Shown: piece by piece, positions 1 to 8,076 of the stretch | Position numbering within the stretch: the stretch's first letter is position 1 | How the letters are laid out: the number at the start of each line of letters is the position of its first letter | Source of the DNA: an uncultured Sphingomonas sp. | GTDB taxonomy: Bacteria > Pseudomonadota > Alphaproteobacteria > Sphingomonadales > Sphingomonadaceae | NCBI GenBank assembly: GCA_913776045.1 | Contig: CAJYOI010000061.1 | Coordinates: forward strand, 1-48,770 | Length of the DNA: 48,770 bases | Direction: 5' to 3' | Translations under genes and position numbers: made by a program | The notes under the pieces: model-generated | Databases searched by the model: none | Seen by the model: only the letters and a program-made list of their open reading frames with translations | Told to the model about the DNA's origin: nothing

Positions 1-39
1 CGCCGGCAGAAACGCCTCGGCAAACCCACGCTGATCCAT
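1..39 (-). CDS. 5' end of an unidentified gene cut by the left edge
   Basis: Reading leftward from position 39 there is an ATG followed by 12 open codons (MDQRGFAEAFLPA) to the window edge. A purine-rich stretch (GGAAGGG) lies 5 to 12 bases before it and fits a ribosome binding site. It follows smc in the same direction across a gap of about 180 bases that holds a palindromic repeat. Thirteen residues are too few to assign a family, so no function is proposed. Confidence 0.4.
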   Translation of the reverse strand, partial: MDQRGFAEAFLPA

Positions 40-107
40 CCCGATCCCTTCCGCTGCTCTCCAGCAGTGAATCAGATCCATCACCGCCAGTCAGCTACTT
101 TCGCAGA

Positions 108-198
108 GGTCTCGCGAAGGCGGGGATAAATTCTGGCTGGCTAATGTGAATCTGACGACGTTCAGCGACTATTGATCCCCGCCTTCGCGGGGATGACT
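108..198. repeat. Palindromic intergenic repeat, family A copy 1
   Basis: Imperfect inverted repeat with outer arms built on GCGAAGGCGGGGAT and ATCCCCGCCTTCGCGGGGAT. The same arms and much of the centre (ACGTTCAGCGACTATTGATC) recur in opposite orientation at 22800-22919, and a looser copy is at 21970-22065. It lies between smc and the next minus-strand gene, where the RNA hairpin could help end transcription or protect the 3' end. No transposase is linked to it. Confidence 0.75.
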
Positions 199-218
199 GC
201 TGATAGCGAGGGCGCGAA

Positions 219-3200
219 TCACTCCGCCGCCAGCAACCCCTCCGCCCCACCCAGATCGACCGACACCAGCCGACTGACCCCCTTCTCGACCATCGTCACC
301 CCGAACAATCGGTGCATCCGGCTCATCGTCGCGGCATTGTGGGTGACGATCAGGTAGCGCGTATCGGTTTCCGCTACCATCCGGTCGAGCAGGTCGCAGA
401 AGCGGTCGATGTTCGCATCGTCCAGCGGCGCGTCGACTTCGTCCAGCACGCAGATCGGCGCGGGATTGGTCAGGAATAGCGCGAAGATGAGGGCGACCGC
501 GGTCAGCGCCTGTTCGCCGCCCGACAACAGGGTCAGCGATTGCAGCCTTTTGCCCGGCGGCTGCGCCATGATCTCCAGTCCCGCCTCCAGGGGGTCGTCC
601 GAATCGACCAGCGCCAGATGCGCCTGGCCGCCATTGAACAATGTCGTGAACAGCCGCCGGAAATGCCCGTCGACCGCCTCGAACGCGGCGCGCAGCCGTT
701 CGCGGCCCTCCCGGTTTAGCGTACCGATCGATCCCCGCAGCCGGTGGACCGCCTGCGAAAGCTCCTCGCGTTCCTGCGCATTGGTCAGCGCGCCGGCTTC
801 CAGCTCGGCCAGTTCGGTTTCCGCGACCAGATTGACCGGCCCGATGCGCTCGCGATCCTGGGTCAGCCGTTCGTGCCGCGCGGATTCGTCGGCGGGCGAC
901 CCGACCTCGCTCGCGTCGAAGCCGGCGCGGGCTGGCAGCAACGGCGGCGGACATTCGAAGCGTTCGCCCGACAGCCGCCCCATCTCGACCCGGCGCAATT
1001 CCTGGTTCTCCGCCCGCGCCGCCGCCCCGGCCCGCGCCTCGCGCGCGACCGACAGCGCTTCGGCGGCGACGCGGGCCGCGGCTTCCGCGCTGCGCAGCGT
1101 CGCCTCCGCCGCCCGCTCGGCGGCGGCGCGCGAATCGGCCTCGCCCCGCGCCGACGCAGCCTCCGTCTCGGCCGCGACGATGCGATCGGCGAGCTGACCC
1201 GGCCGTGTCGCGAGCCCGGCGCGCTCGTCCGCCAGCGCCGAGCCGCGCTTGGCCATGTCCGCGATTCGCCGTGCGGCTTCCCCGGCCCGCGCCTTCCAGC
1301 CCTTCGCTTCGGCCGCTGCCGCCGCTGCCCGTTCGCGCGCGGACGATGCCTCGCGATCGAGCCCCGCGCGCTCGGCCCGCACCGTCGCCACCGCGCCGCG
1401 CGCCGCGTCCGCCGCGCTGCCGAGTGCCGCTACCCGTGCCCGCGTCTCACTACCGTCGGGCAGTGCCGCAACAGTGGCTTCGGCCCGCGCCAGCTCCGCC
1501 TCCGCCTCACGCGTTTCGTCGGCCAGCCGCGCGGCGCGCGCGTCGAGATCGCCGCGTTGCGCCGCCAGCCGTTCGAGAGTCGCGGTCGCGCGATCCTCGG
1601 CCCGCGTCGCTTCACGCACCGCCACGTCTGTCGCGTCGATCGTCCGTCGTGCCGCCGTCGCGTCGCTGCGGGCTTGGGCTACTGCGGCATCGATCGCGGT
1701 CAGCGCCGCGTCGGCCTGGACCATCGCCGCCTGCGCTGTGGGTCGTGAGGCTTCCAGCGCACGCAGTCGATTCACCCGCTCCAGCCGCTCCGCCGCGGCG
1801 GCCCCGCCGCCGCGCGCGACATAGCCGTCCCAGCGCCGCAGGACACCCGCACGCGTCACCAGCCGTTGGCCGACCGCCAGGCGCTGGCCGGCGTCGGTTT
1901 CCGCCACGAATACCTGCGCCAGCCGGCGCGCGAGTGCATCGGGCGCAGCGACGTGATGCCCAAGCACGATTGTATCGGTCGGCGCGGCGGGGTCGCCCGG
2001 CTGGGGTGCGGCGCCGGCCCAGTGCCGTTCCGCCGCGGCATCCAGCCCGGCGTCGAGATCGTCCCCCAGTGCCGCGGCCAGCGCGCGTTCATATCCCGGG
2101 GCCGGCCGTACCCGGTCGAGCAACCTGTCGCGCGGGCTCGGCTGAACGGTCTTGGCGAGCGCGCGCACTTCGCCGTCGATCGCGGTCAGTTCGGCATGGG
2201 CGACGGACCGCGCCGCTTGCGCGGTGTCCCGCCCGTTCTGCGCCGCGCGTTCGGCAGCCTGCGCGGCCTCCAATGTCGCGCGCGCCGCGTCTCCGCTCTT
2301 TGTCGCTTCCGCCCGCGCGACGACGGCGCGGTCGCGCTCGGCGGCGATCGGCGCGGCATCGGCCAGGGCGGCACGGTCGCGGTCGAGCAGAGCCACATCG
2401 CGCCGTACCCGATCGCCCCGCCCGCGCGCGGAATCGCGCGCGGCGGCGGCGACCCGCGCTTCGGCCGCTTCGCTCGCCTGCGCCGCGAGCGCTTGGGCCA
2501 ACGCGACTTCAGCGTCGCGCGCGGTGCGTTCGGCCTCGGCCAGCTGCGCGTCGATCTGCGGCAGCCGCGCGGCCACGTCGGCGATCCGCGCGTCGAGCAC
2601 CTTGCTTTCTACGGCCAGGCGCTCGATCGCCTCTGCCGCATCCTGCGCCAGCGTGCCCTCGCGCGTGCGGTCGTCGATCAGCCGGGCGATCTGATCGTCG
2701 AGCTCGCCCAAGCGCCGCTCGGCCGCCGTCTTCTGTGCTCTCAGCGCCGACAGCGCGTGACCGACCTCGCTCGCCCGATCGCGCGCGGCGAGCGCCGCGG
2801 TGCGCGCATCGCCCAGCGCATGTGTCGCACGTTCCTGCGCGGTCGTCGTCTCCGCCACCGCCGCCGATCGCTCGGCGACCAGCGCTTCGGCCGCCTTGCT
2901 CTCCGCCTTCGCCGCATCGGCCGCCGCCGCCGCATCGCGCCAGCGCGCGAAGATCATCCGTCCCTCGGCGACGCGAATCTGCGACGACAGCAGTCGGTAG
3001 CGTTCGGCCTGCCGCGCCTGGCGCTTCAGCTGCGCGGCGCGCGCTTCCTGGTCGGAGATGACTTCGTCCAGCCGCGCGAGATTGGTTTCGGTCGCGCGCA
3101 GCTTGCCTTCGGCATCCTTGCGGCGGACGTGAAGGCCTGCGATGCCCGCCGCTTCCTCCAGCATTGCCCGGCGTTCGGCGGGCTTGGCGGCGATGATCGC

Positions 3201-3641
3201 GCCGATCCGCCCCTGGCTGACCAGTGCCGGTGAATGTGCGCCGGTCGCGGCGTCGGCGAAGGCGAGTGCGACGTCCTTTGCGCGTACGTCGCGGCCGTTG
3301 ATGCGGTAGGCGCTGCCCGCTCCCCGCTCGATCCGGCGGACGACTTCGAATTCCTCGGCCTGGCCGGTGCCGACATCGATCACCTGGTCGGCCAGCACCG
3401 ACACTTCGGCGAAATCGCGCGCCGGGCGCGATTGCGTCCCGGCGAAGATCACGTCCTCCATGCCCGCGCCGCGCATCGATTTCGCGCTAGTTTCCCCCAT
3501 CACCCAGCGCAGCGCTTCGAGCAAATTGGACTTGCCGCAGCCGTTGGGGCCGACGACGCCGGTCAACCCGGGTTCGATACGCAGGTCGGCGGGGTCGACG
3601 AAGCTCTTGAAGCCGGTCAGGCGCAGGCGCTTGATGCGCAT
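219..3641 (-). CDS. smc: Chromosome segregation protein SMC
   Basis: SMC ATPase of the condensin complex, which compacts and segregates the chromosome with ScpA and ScpB. At 1140 residues it has the usual length. The N-terminal head holds the Walker A motif GPNGCGKS at residues 31-38. Long Ala/Glu/Arg-rich coiled coils surround a hinge around residues 510-640. The C-terminal head has the ABC signature LLSGGEQAL and a Walker B-type LDEVDAPLDD. The ATG at 3641 opens with MRIKRLRLTGFKSF, a typical SMC start. It is the last gene of a minus-strand run dciA-like, two DsbA-like genes, smc, 83 bases after its neighbour. The coiled-coil DNA is extremely GC-rich and generates long false reading frames on the other strand. 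No scpAB is in the window. Confidence 0.97.
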   Translation of the reverse strand: MRIKRLRLTGFKSFVDPADLRIEPGLTGVVGPNGCGKSNLLEALRWVMGETSAKSMRGAGMEDVIFAGTQSRPARDFAEVSVLADQVIDVGTGQAEEFEVVRRIERGAGSAYRINGRDVRAKDVALAFADAATGAHSPALVSQGRIGAIIAAKPAERRAMLEEAAGIAGLHVRRKDAEGKLRATETNLARLDEVISDQEARAAQLKRQARQAERYRLLSSQIRVAEGRMIFARWRDAAAAADAAKAESKAAEALVAERSAAVAETTTAQERATHALGDARTAALAARDRASEVGHALSALRAQKTAAERRLGELDDQIARLIDDRTREGTLAQDAAEAIERLAVESKVLDARIADVAARLPQIDAQLAEAERTARDAEVALAQALAAQASEAAEARVAAAARDSARGRGDRVRRDVALLDRDRAALADAAPIAAERDRAVVARAEATKSGDAARATLEAAQAAERAAQNGRDTAQAARSVAHAELTAIDGEVRALAKTVQPSPRDRLLDRVRPAPGYERALAAALGDDLDAGLDAAAERHWAGAAPQPGDPAAPTDTIVLGHHVAAPDALARRLAQVFVAETDAGQRLAVGQRLVTRAGVLRRWDGYVARGGGAAAAERLERVNRLRALEASRPTAQAAMVQADAALTAIDAAVAQARSDATAARRTIDATDVAVREATRAEDRATATLERLAAQRGDLDARAARLADETREAEAELARAEATVAALPDGSETRARVAALGSAADAARGAVATVRAERAGLDREASSARERAAAAAAEAKGWKARAGEAARRIADMAKRGSALADERAGLATRPGQLADRIVAAETEAASARGEADSRAAAERAAEATLRSAEAAARVAAEALSVAREARAGAAARAENQELRRVEMGRLSGERFECPPPLLPARAGFDASEVGSPADESARHERLTQDRERIGPVNLVAETELAELEAGALTNAQEREELSQAVHRLRGSIGTLNREGRERLRAAFEAVDGHFRRLFTTLFNGGQAHLALVDSDDPLEAGLEIMAQPPGKRLQSLTLLSGGEQALTAVALIFALFLTNPAPICVLDEVDAPLDDANIDRFCDLLDRMVAETDTRYLIVTHNAATMSRMHRLFGVTMVEKGVSRLVSVDLGGAEGLLAAE

Positions 3642-3663
3642 GGCGTCAGTCGCCCCAAATCTT

Positions 3664-3698
3664 CCGTCCGCTCCAGGACAGGCTCAGAGCGAACGGAT
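3664..3698. repeat. Short hairpin, degenerate family D repeat
   Basis: Arms TCCGTCCGCTC and GAGCGAACGGA pair with one mismatch. The right half resembles the right arm of the repeat at 17093-17187 (GCTCAG.GCGAACGGA). It sits between the lipoprotein-type DsbA gene and smc inside a presumed operon and may be a partial or decayed copy. Confidence 0.5.
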
Positions 3699-3724
3699 GA
3701 CCTGTTACTCCCCCGGCGTGCAGC

Positions 3725-4471
3725 TTACGCCCCCGCAGCCTTCAGCGCGGCTTCGACCTGCTCCCAGCTGACCGTGTTCTCCAGCATCTTGCCGTTCAGC
3801 AGGAAGGTCGGCGTGCCGGGGATCGGGTAATCCTGATTGGCCTTTTCGTTCATCTTCTGCAGGCGCGTCGCCTCCGCAGTGTCGGCCAGGCACTGGCGTG
3901 CCTTCGCTTCAGGGATGCCGCGCTGCTTGACGAAGTCGAGGTAGCCGGCGCCTTCCGCGAACTTCGTCGCCTGCTGACCGAGCGGCAGCTTGCCCAGTTC
4001 CTCGTAATAGCTCTGCGGCAGCTTCTGCAACACGTCCAGCACGCGCGGCTGATCGGCGTACATCTGATTCAGGATGGTGAAGAACGGCCCCGGTCCGCCG
4101 CAGCCGCCGACCAGTGCAGCGGCGATATCGGCGCCGTTACGCAGATAGTCGCGGAATTCGTAGCTCACCTTGCCGCTGGCGACGTAATTCTTCGTCAGCG
4201 GCGTATAGCCCTTTTCGTCGAATTCGCGGCAGACGTGGCAGGTGCGGCTGCCATATTCGACCAGCTTCACCGGCGCGTCCGGGTTACCCATCAGCCAGCC
4301 GCCGTCGGGCGTGCGCGTGACGGTATCCACCCAGTTTGTCCCCGCCGGCGCCGCCTTGCCTGCGACCGGCGCGGCGGCGGTGACGTTGTCGACGGTCGTC
4401 GTATTGCTGCTGTTGCCGACACCGCAGGCGGTGAGCGCGGTGGCGAGAGCCAGGACGGTCAGGAAACGCAT
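3725..4471 (-). CDS. DsbA-family thiol:disulfide oxidoreductase, lipoprotein
   Basis: Thioredoxin-fold protein with a DsbA-type helical insert, 248 residues. The N-terminus is a lipoprotein signal (MRFLTVLALATALTACG) with lipobox LTAC and Cys16 as the probable lipidated residue. A Thr/Ala-rich linker leads to the redox centre C78-H-V-C81. The cis-proline loop GTPTFLLNGK near residue 220 is present. It is expected to act in the periplasm, anchored to a membrane, catalysing disulfide formation or isomerisation. The substrate is unknown. It lies 27 bases after a second DsbA-like gene and upstream of smc in one operon. The CHVC dipeptide differs from the CPHC of classical DsbA, so its redox potential may differ. 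Confidence 0.9.
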   Translation of the reverse strand: MRFLTVLALATALTACGVGNSSNTTTVDNVTAAAPVAGKAAPAGTNWVDTVTRTPDGGWLMGNPDAPVKLVEYGSRTCHVCREFDEKGYTPLTKNYVASGKVSYEFRDYLRNGADIAAALVGGCGGPGPFFTILNQMYADQPRVLDVLQKLPQSYYEELGKLPLGQQATKFAEGAGYLDFVKQRGIPEAKARQCLADTAEATRLQKMNEKANQDYPIPGTPTFLLNGKMLENTVSWEQVEAALKAAGA

Positions 4472-4498
4472 CGTCAGGGTTACTCCTCGGAAACTGGA

Positions 4499-5170
4499 TT
4501 ACTTCGCGCCGGCCGCGCGCAGCTTGGGCTCGAGCATCGCCCAGCTGACGCCGTCGCTCAGCGCGCCGTTGACCTCGGCGCTCGGCGTCGACTTGATCTT
4601 GGCGAAGGCGGCCTCGGTCATCGCGACCAGCTGCTTGGTCTGCGCCGGGTTGGCGAGACACTGGTTGAGCGCGGCGGGTGCCACGCCGGCGCGGGCGGCG
4701 ATGGCGCTCAGCCCCGAATTGTCCGCGATCGCGCGGATCTGAGCCTGCTGTCCCATGCCTTTCAGCGTGTCGAGATTGGCCTGGGCATAGGTGTCGCCCT
4801 TCGTCGTCCAATCCTCCTGCGCGGCAAAGATCGCGCGCGACACCGCGCCGAAGCGCGCCGGGCCGCTGCACTTGGCGACCGACCAGGCGGCCAGATCGAA
4901 CGGGTCACGCACCGCGGCGCGCGTCTCGACGCGAACCGTACCGTCCCGGACCATCGCATCGTGCAGCACAGGTTTCGATTCGGCGACCAGATGGCCGCAA
5001 TGCGGGCAGGTGAAGCTCAGATACTCGACCAGCTTCACCTTCGCTGCCGGATTACCGACGACGATGCTGCCACTCGGCGTCGCGGCGGCGGTCGTGCGCC
5101 AGTCCTTGGTGGCCTGCGGGGCGGCGGCGGCCAGCACGACGGCGGCGGCAAGAGCGAAGGGAATACGCAT
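4499..5170 (-). CDS. DsbA-family protein, secreted
   Basis: 223-residue thioredoxin-fold protein. A Sec signal peptide (about residues 1-18, ending AAAA) is followed by the DsbA-like domain with redox motif C55-P-H-C58, the classical DsbA dipeptide. The C-terminal half has the usual helical insertion and conserved GDTYAQAN-like segment. I take the ATG at 5170: its A overlaps the final base of the upstream stop (TGATG), which implies coupling to the dciA-like gene. A TTG one codon earlier is possible. It is a paralogue of the lipoprotein DsbA encoded next, so this operon supplies one soluble and one membrane-tethered oxidoreductase. Confidence 0.9.
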   Translation of the reverse strand: MRIPFALAAAVVLAAAAPQATKDWRTTAAATPSGSIVVGNPAAKVKLVEYLSFTCPHCGHLVAESKPVLHDAMVRDGTVRVETRAAVRDPFDLAAWSVAKCSGPARFGAVSRAIFAAQEDWTTKGDTYAQANLDTLKGMGQQAQIRAIADNSGLSAIAARAGVAPAALNQCLANPAQTKQLVAMTEAAFAKIKSTPSAEVNGALSDGVSWAMLEPKLRAAGAK

Positions 5171-5700
5171 CAACTGATCTTTCCGAGAAAGGGAATCGGG
5201 ATGGGCGGCGCGCTTTCGACGCCGGCGGCAAGGGCTGCCAGCACCTGCTTCAATTCCGGGTCGGCGATCGTGCGCAGCGATTCGCCCAGTTCGTGGCTGA
5301 CCGGGCGAACGGCGGGCGGCGCGCGGCGAACCTCGCGCTTCACGTCTCCCTGGCGGATCGTCAGCTTGGCGACCGCACCGTACCCGAAGAAGCGGTTCAC
5401 GCGATCGATGATCTCGGGCGCGATGTGCTGCATCATCGTCGCATGCGCGCCCTGTACGACCAGGGTCAGCACCCCGTTCGCGCGCTCGCCATGCGGGAAC
5501 CGAATCGATTCGGGCGAGGACACGCGGGCATAGCGTGTTCCCACGATCTCACCCCAGCGCGTCACCACCGACGACTGGACGAAGCCGAACCGCCGGAACG
5601 CGGCGCGGCCGACGTCGGGCAGCAGTTCGCTGACCTGGCGCACGCGATTGGCGCGCACCGGTTCGGCTTTGACCGGTTTCGGCTGGGGGGGCTTCGGCAT
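5170..5700 (-). CDS. DUF721 protein, DciA-like helicase operator
   Basis: 176 residues with the DUF721 fold in the middle (about residues 20-115), preceded by a basic Pro/Lys tail (MPKPPQPKPVKAEP). DUF721 defines DciA, the ancestral loader or operator of the replicative helicase DnaB in bacteria without DnaC/DnaI; alphaproteobacterial members often sit beside mutY. The ATG at 5700 is chosen because upstream codons do not look like protein and because it begins the recognisable basic N-terminus. This start codon shares bases with the ATG at 5699 of divergent mutY (CATG), so promoters for both genes must lie inside the opposite gene unless mutY starts later. It leads the dsbA-dsbA-smc operon. 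Confidence 0.8.
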   Translation of the reverse strand: MPKPPQPKPVKAEPVRANRVRQVSELLPDVGRAAFRRFGFVQSSVVTRWGEIVGTRYARVSSPESIRFPHGERANGVLTLVVQGAHATMMQHIAPEIIDRVNRFFGYGAVAKLTIRQGDVKREVRRAPPAVRPVSHELGESLRTIADPELKQVLAALAAGVESAPPIPIPFLGKIS

Positions 5701-6757
5701 GCGGTGTGATCCATGCCATAGAGCCGCGGTGTCCGCAAAGGTCTCCCCACAATTCGCCGTCCGCCTGCTCGCCTGGTACGATGCGCATGCCCGCACGCTG
5801 CCGTGGCGCAGCCCCCCGGGCAGTCCGCCGCCCGATCCATATCGCGTCTGGCTGTCGGAAGTGATGCTGCAACAGACGACGGTCGCCGCGGTGCGCCCGC
5901 GCTTCGAGAGTTGGGTGGCGCGCTGGCCGACGCTGGAGGCGTTCGCGGCGGCGTTGGATGAAGACGTCATGGCGGCATGGGCGGGACTTGGCTATTATGC
6001 CCGCGCCCGCAACCTGCTCAAATGCGCGCGCGCGGTCGTCTCGAACCACGGCGGACGCTTTCCCGATACCGAGGCCGAATTGCGTTCGCTGCCGGGCCTG
6101 GGCGACTACACCGCCGCCGCCATCGCCGCGATCGCCTTCGGTCGGCGCGCGGTGGTGATCGATGCCAATGTGAAGCGGGTTGTCGCGCGGTTGTTCGCCG
6201 ACGACGGAACGAACCTCCGCGCCCAGGCCGATTCGATAACCCCCGACACCCGCGCCGGCGATTTCGCGCAGGCGATGATGGACCTCGGCTCAGGCATCTG
6301 CACGACGCGCGCGCCCAAATGCCTGCTCTGCCCGCTGCGTGACGACTGCGCCGGCTTTGCGAGCGGCGACCCCGAGGCGTTTCCGGCGAAGAAGGCGAAG
6401 GCCGCCAAGCCCACACGCTACGGCACCATCTTCTGGCTGACGTGGGGCGACGAGGTGCTCCTTGTCCGCCGCGCCGAAAAGGGCCTGCTCGGCGGCATGC
6501 GCGCGCTGCCGACCGGGCCGTGGAGCGACGACGCGCCGGACCTCGCCGACGCGCCCGCCCAGGCCGACTGGCAATGGCGGGATGACGAAATCATCCACGT
6601 CTTCACGCATTTTCGCCTGATCTGCCGGCTTGCCGCGGCGCGCGTGGAGGCGCAGACAGCGGGGGCTGGCGGCGAATGGTGGCCGGTCGCACGGCTTGCC
6701 GAGGCAGGCCTGCCGACCCTGTTCGCAAAGGCAGCGGACAAGTTTCGGAGGGATTGA
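5699..6757 (+). CDS. mutY: A/G-specific adenine glycosylase MutY
   Basis: Base-excision repair glycosylase that removes adenine mispaired with 8-oxoguanine. The HhH-GPD domain carries the catalytic Glu in WLSEVMLQQTTV and the catalytic Asp in the helix-hairpin-helix LPGLGDYTAAAI region. The [4Fe-4S] loop C-x6-C-x2-C-x5-C is visible as CTTRAPKCLLCPLRDDC. The C-terminal NUDIX-like 8-oxoG recognition domain starts near YGTIFWLTWG. Length is about 350 residues, as expected. The ATG at 5699 overlaps the start of divergent dciA. A GTG at 5729 (VSAKVSPQFAV) is a good alternative. The stop overlaps the next gene's ATG by one base. Confidence 0.95.
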   Translation: MRCDPCHRAAVSAKVSPQFAVRLLAWYDAHARTLPWRSPPGSPPPDPYRVWLSEVMLQQTTVAAVRPRFESWVARWPTLEAFAAALDEDVMAAWAGLGYYARARNLLKCARAVVSNHGGRFPDTEAELRSLPGLGDYTAAAIAAIAFGRRAVVIDANVKRVVARLFADDGTNLRAQADSITPDTRAGDFAQAMMDLGSGICTTRAPKCLLCPLRDDCAGFASGDPEAFPAKKAKAAKPTRYGTIFWLTWGDEVLLVRRAEKGLLGGMRALPTGPWSDDAPDLADAPAQADWQWRDDEIIHVFTHFRLICRLAAARVEAQTAGAGGEWWPVARLAEAGLPTLFAKAADKFRRD

Positions 6758-8076
6758 TGCGCTCGAAGGTCGTGATTGCGTTGGCGCTGGCGGTGGGCAG
6801 CACGGTGGCGGCCCATGCCTGGGAAGGACAGCGCAGTCCGCAACCGGTACCCCGACCCGCGCAGGCTCAGGGCCACGCCGCGATCCGGGCGCTGTTTGAC
6901 GGATACGTCTCGACCAAGAAGATGCCCGGCATCGTCGGCGCCTTTGGCCGCGGCGACGCCCCGACTCTGTTCGTGTCGGCCGGCAGCATCTCGCTCGACC
7001 CCGACGCCGCGAAGGCGGGTCCCGACACGCTGTGGCGCGTCTATTCGATGACCAAGCCGATCACCGCGATGGCGGCGATGATGCTGATCGAGGACGGCAA
7101 GCTGAAACTCGACCAGCCGCTGAGCGACATCTACCCCGAATTCAATCAGATGCGCGTGCTGACCAGCCCGGACACGTCGCTCGAATCGGTACCTGCGACG
7201 CGGCCGATCACCATCCGTATGCTGCTGACCCACACTGCGGGATTGAGCTACAATATCTCGGCCAAGGGCCCGCTGCTGAAGGAATACGAACGCCTCGGCC
7301 TGCTGCCCGGTGCGATCAACGCCGCGGTCGAGGCGCAGGCGAAGCTCGCGCGGCCCAAGTCGCTCCAGGACTTCGCGCGCCGCGTCGCCCAGGCGCCGCT
7401 GATCGCCCAGCCGGGGACGAAATGGAGCTATTCGATCGGCCTCGACCTGACCGCCGCGGTGGTCGAGAAGGTGTCGGGCGTGTCCTTCGAACGCTTTGTC
7501 CAGACACGACTGTTCGATCCGCTCAAGATGCGGTCGAGCTACTGGACCGTGCCGCAGTCGGAGATCGGCCGCTTCGCCGACAACTACCTGATCGCGGGCA
7601 CGACGCTGACCCCGCTCGATCCCGCCAAGGCCTCGGCCTTCACCCAGCCACCGAGCTTCCCCTATGGAGGCGCCGGGTTGGTGTCCTCGGCGCGCGATTA
7701 CGACCGCTTCCTTCACATGCTGGTCGACGAAGGCACCCTCGACGGCGTCCGGGTGATGAAGCCGCAGACGGTGCGCCTCGCCCTGTCGAACCTGCTGCCG
7801 CCCGGCGTCACCTTTCAGGGCGTCGGCGGCGCGACCGGGGGCACGCAGGGGCCGCCGATGGGCTATGGCGCGGGCGGATCGGTGTACCTTGCCGACGTGC
7901 CCGGCGGCGCGAGCAAGGGCACTTATGGCTGGGGCGGGGCGGCCGGCACGATCGCCTGGGTCGATCCGGTCAAGAAGATCCGCGGCACCGTGATGGTCAA
8001 CTATTTCCCCGCCGACCGCTGGCCGGTACGCAGCGACGTGGTGAAGGCGCTCTACGCCGACTCGGCGCAGAAGTGA
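6757..8076 (+). CDS. Class C beta-lactamase-like serine hydrolase, secreted
   Basis: 439 residues. A signal peptide (about residues 1-21, ending AHA) is followed by a beta-lactamase-fold domain of the penicillin-binding-protein-like/esterase group. The nucleophile motif is S97-M-T-K100 (SxxK) and the second motif is WSYSIG (YxN-like, with Ile-Gly instead of Asn). Such proteins include esterases, D-aminopeptidases and lactonases, and the substrate cannot be told from sequence. A strong Shine-Dalgarno (GGAGGG) precedes the ATG, which overlaps the mutY stop (TGATG). The stop overlaps the GTG of nudC. The link to two nucleotide-hygiene genes may be only organisational. Confidence 0.88.
   Translation: MRSKVVIALALAVGSTVAAHAWEGQRSPQPVPRPAQAQGHAAIRALFDGYVSTKKMPGIVGAFGRGDAPTLFVSAGSISLDPDAAKAGPDTLWRVYSMTKPITAMAAMMLIEDGKLKLDQPLSDIYPEFNQMRVLTSPDTSLESVPATRPITIRMLLTHTAGLSYNISAKGPLLKEYERLGLLPGAINAAVEAQAKLARPKSLQDFARRVAQAPLIAQPGTKWSYSIGLDLTAAVVEKVSGVSFERFVQTRLFDPLKMRSSYWTVPQSEIGRFADNYLIAGTTLTPLDPAKASAFTQPPSFPYGGAGLVSSARDYDRFLHMLVDEGTLDGVRVMKPQTVRLALSNLLPPGVTFQGVGGATGGTQGPPMGYGAGGSVYLADVPGGASKGTYGWGGAAGTIAWVDPVKKIRGTVMVNYFPADRWPVRSDVVKALYADSAQK

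Noticed and set aside
744-3233. Several long plus-strand reading frames opposite smc
   Set aside because: They are Arg/Ala/Pro-rich translations of the GC-rich coiled-coil DNA, have no recognisable domain and lie wholly over a confident gene. The same applies to long antisense frames over ligD, tldD, katG and the M16 gene.
7032-8072. Upstream half of the long frame that ends with nudC
   Set aside because: It overlaps the serine hydrolase gene in another frame and shows no NUDIX or other similarity; nudC starts at the GTG at 8073.
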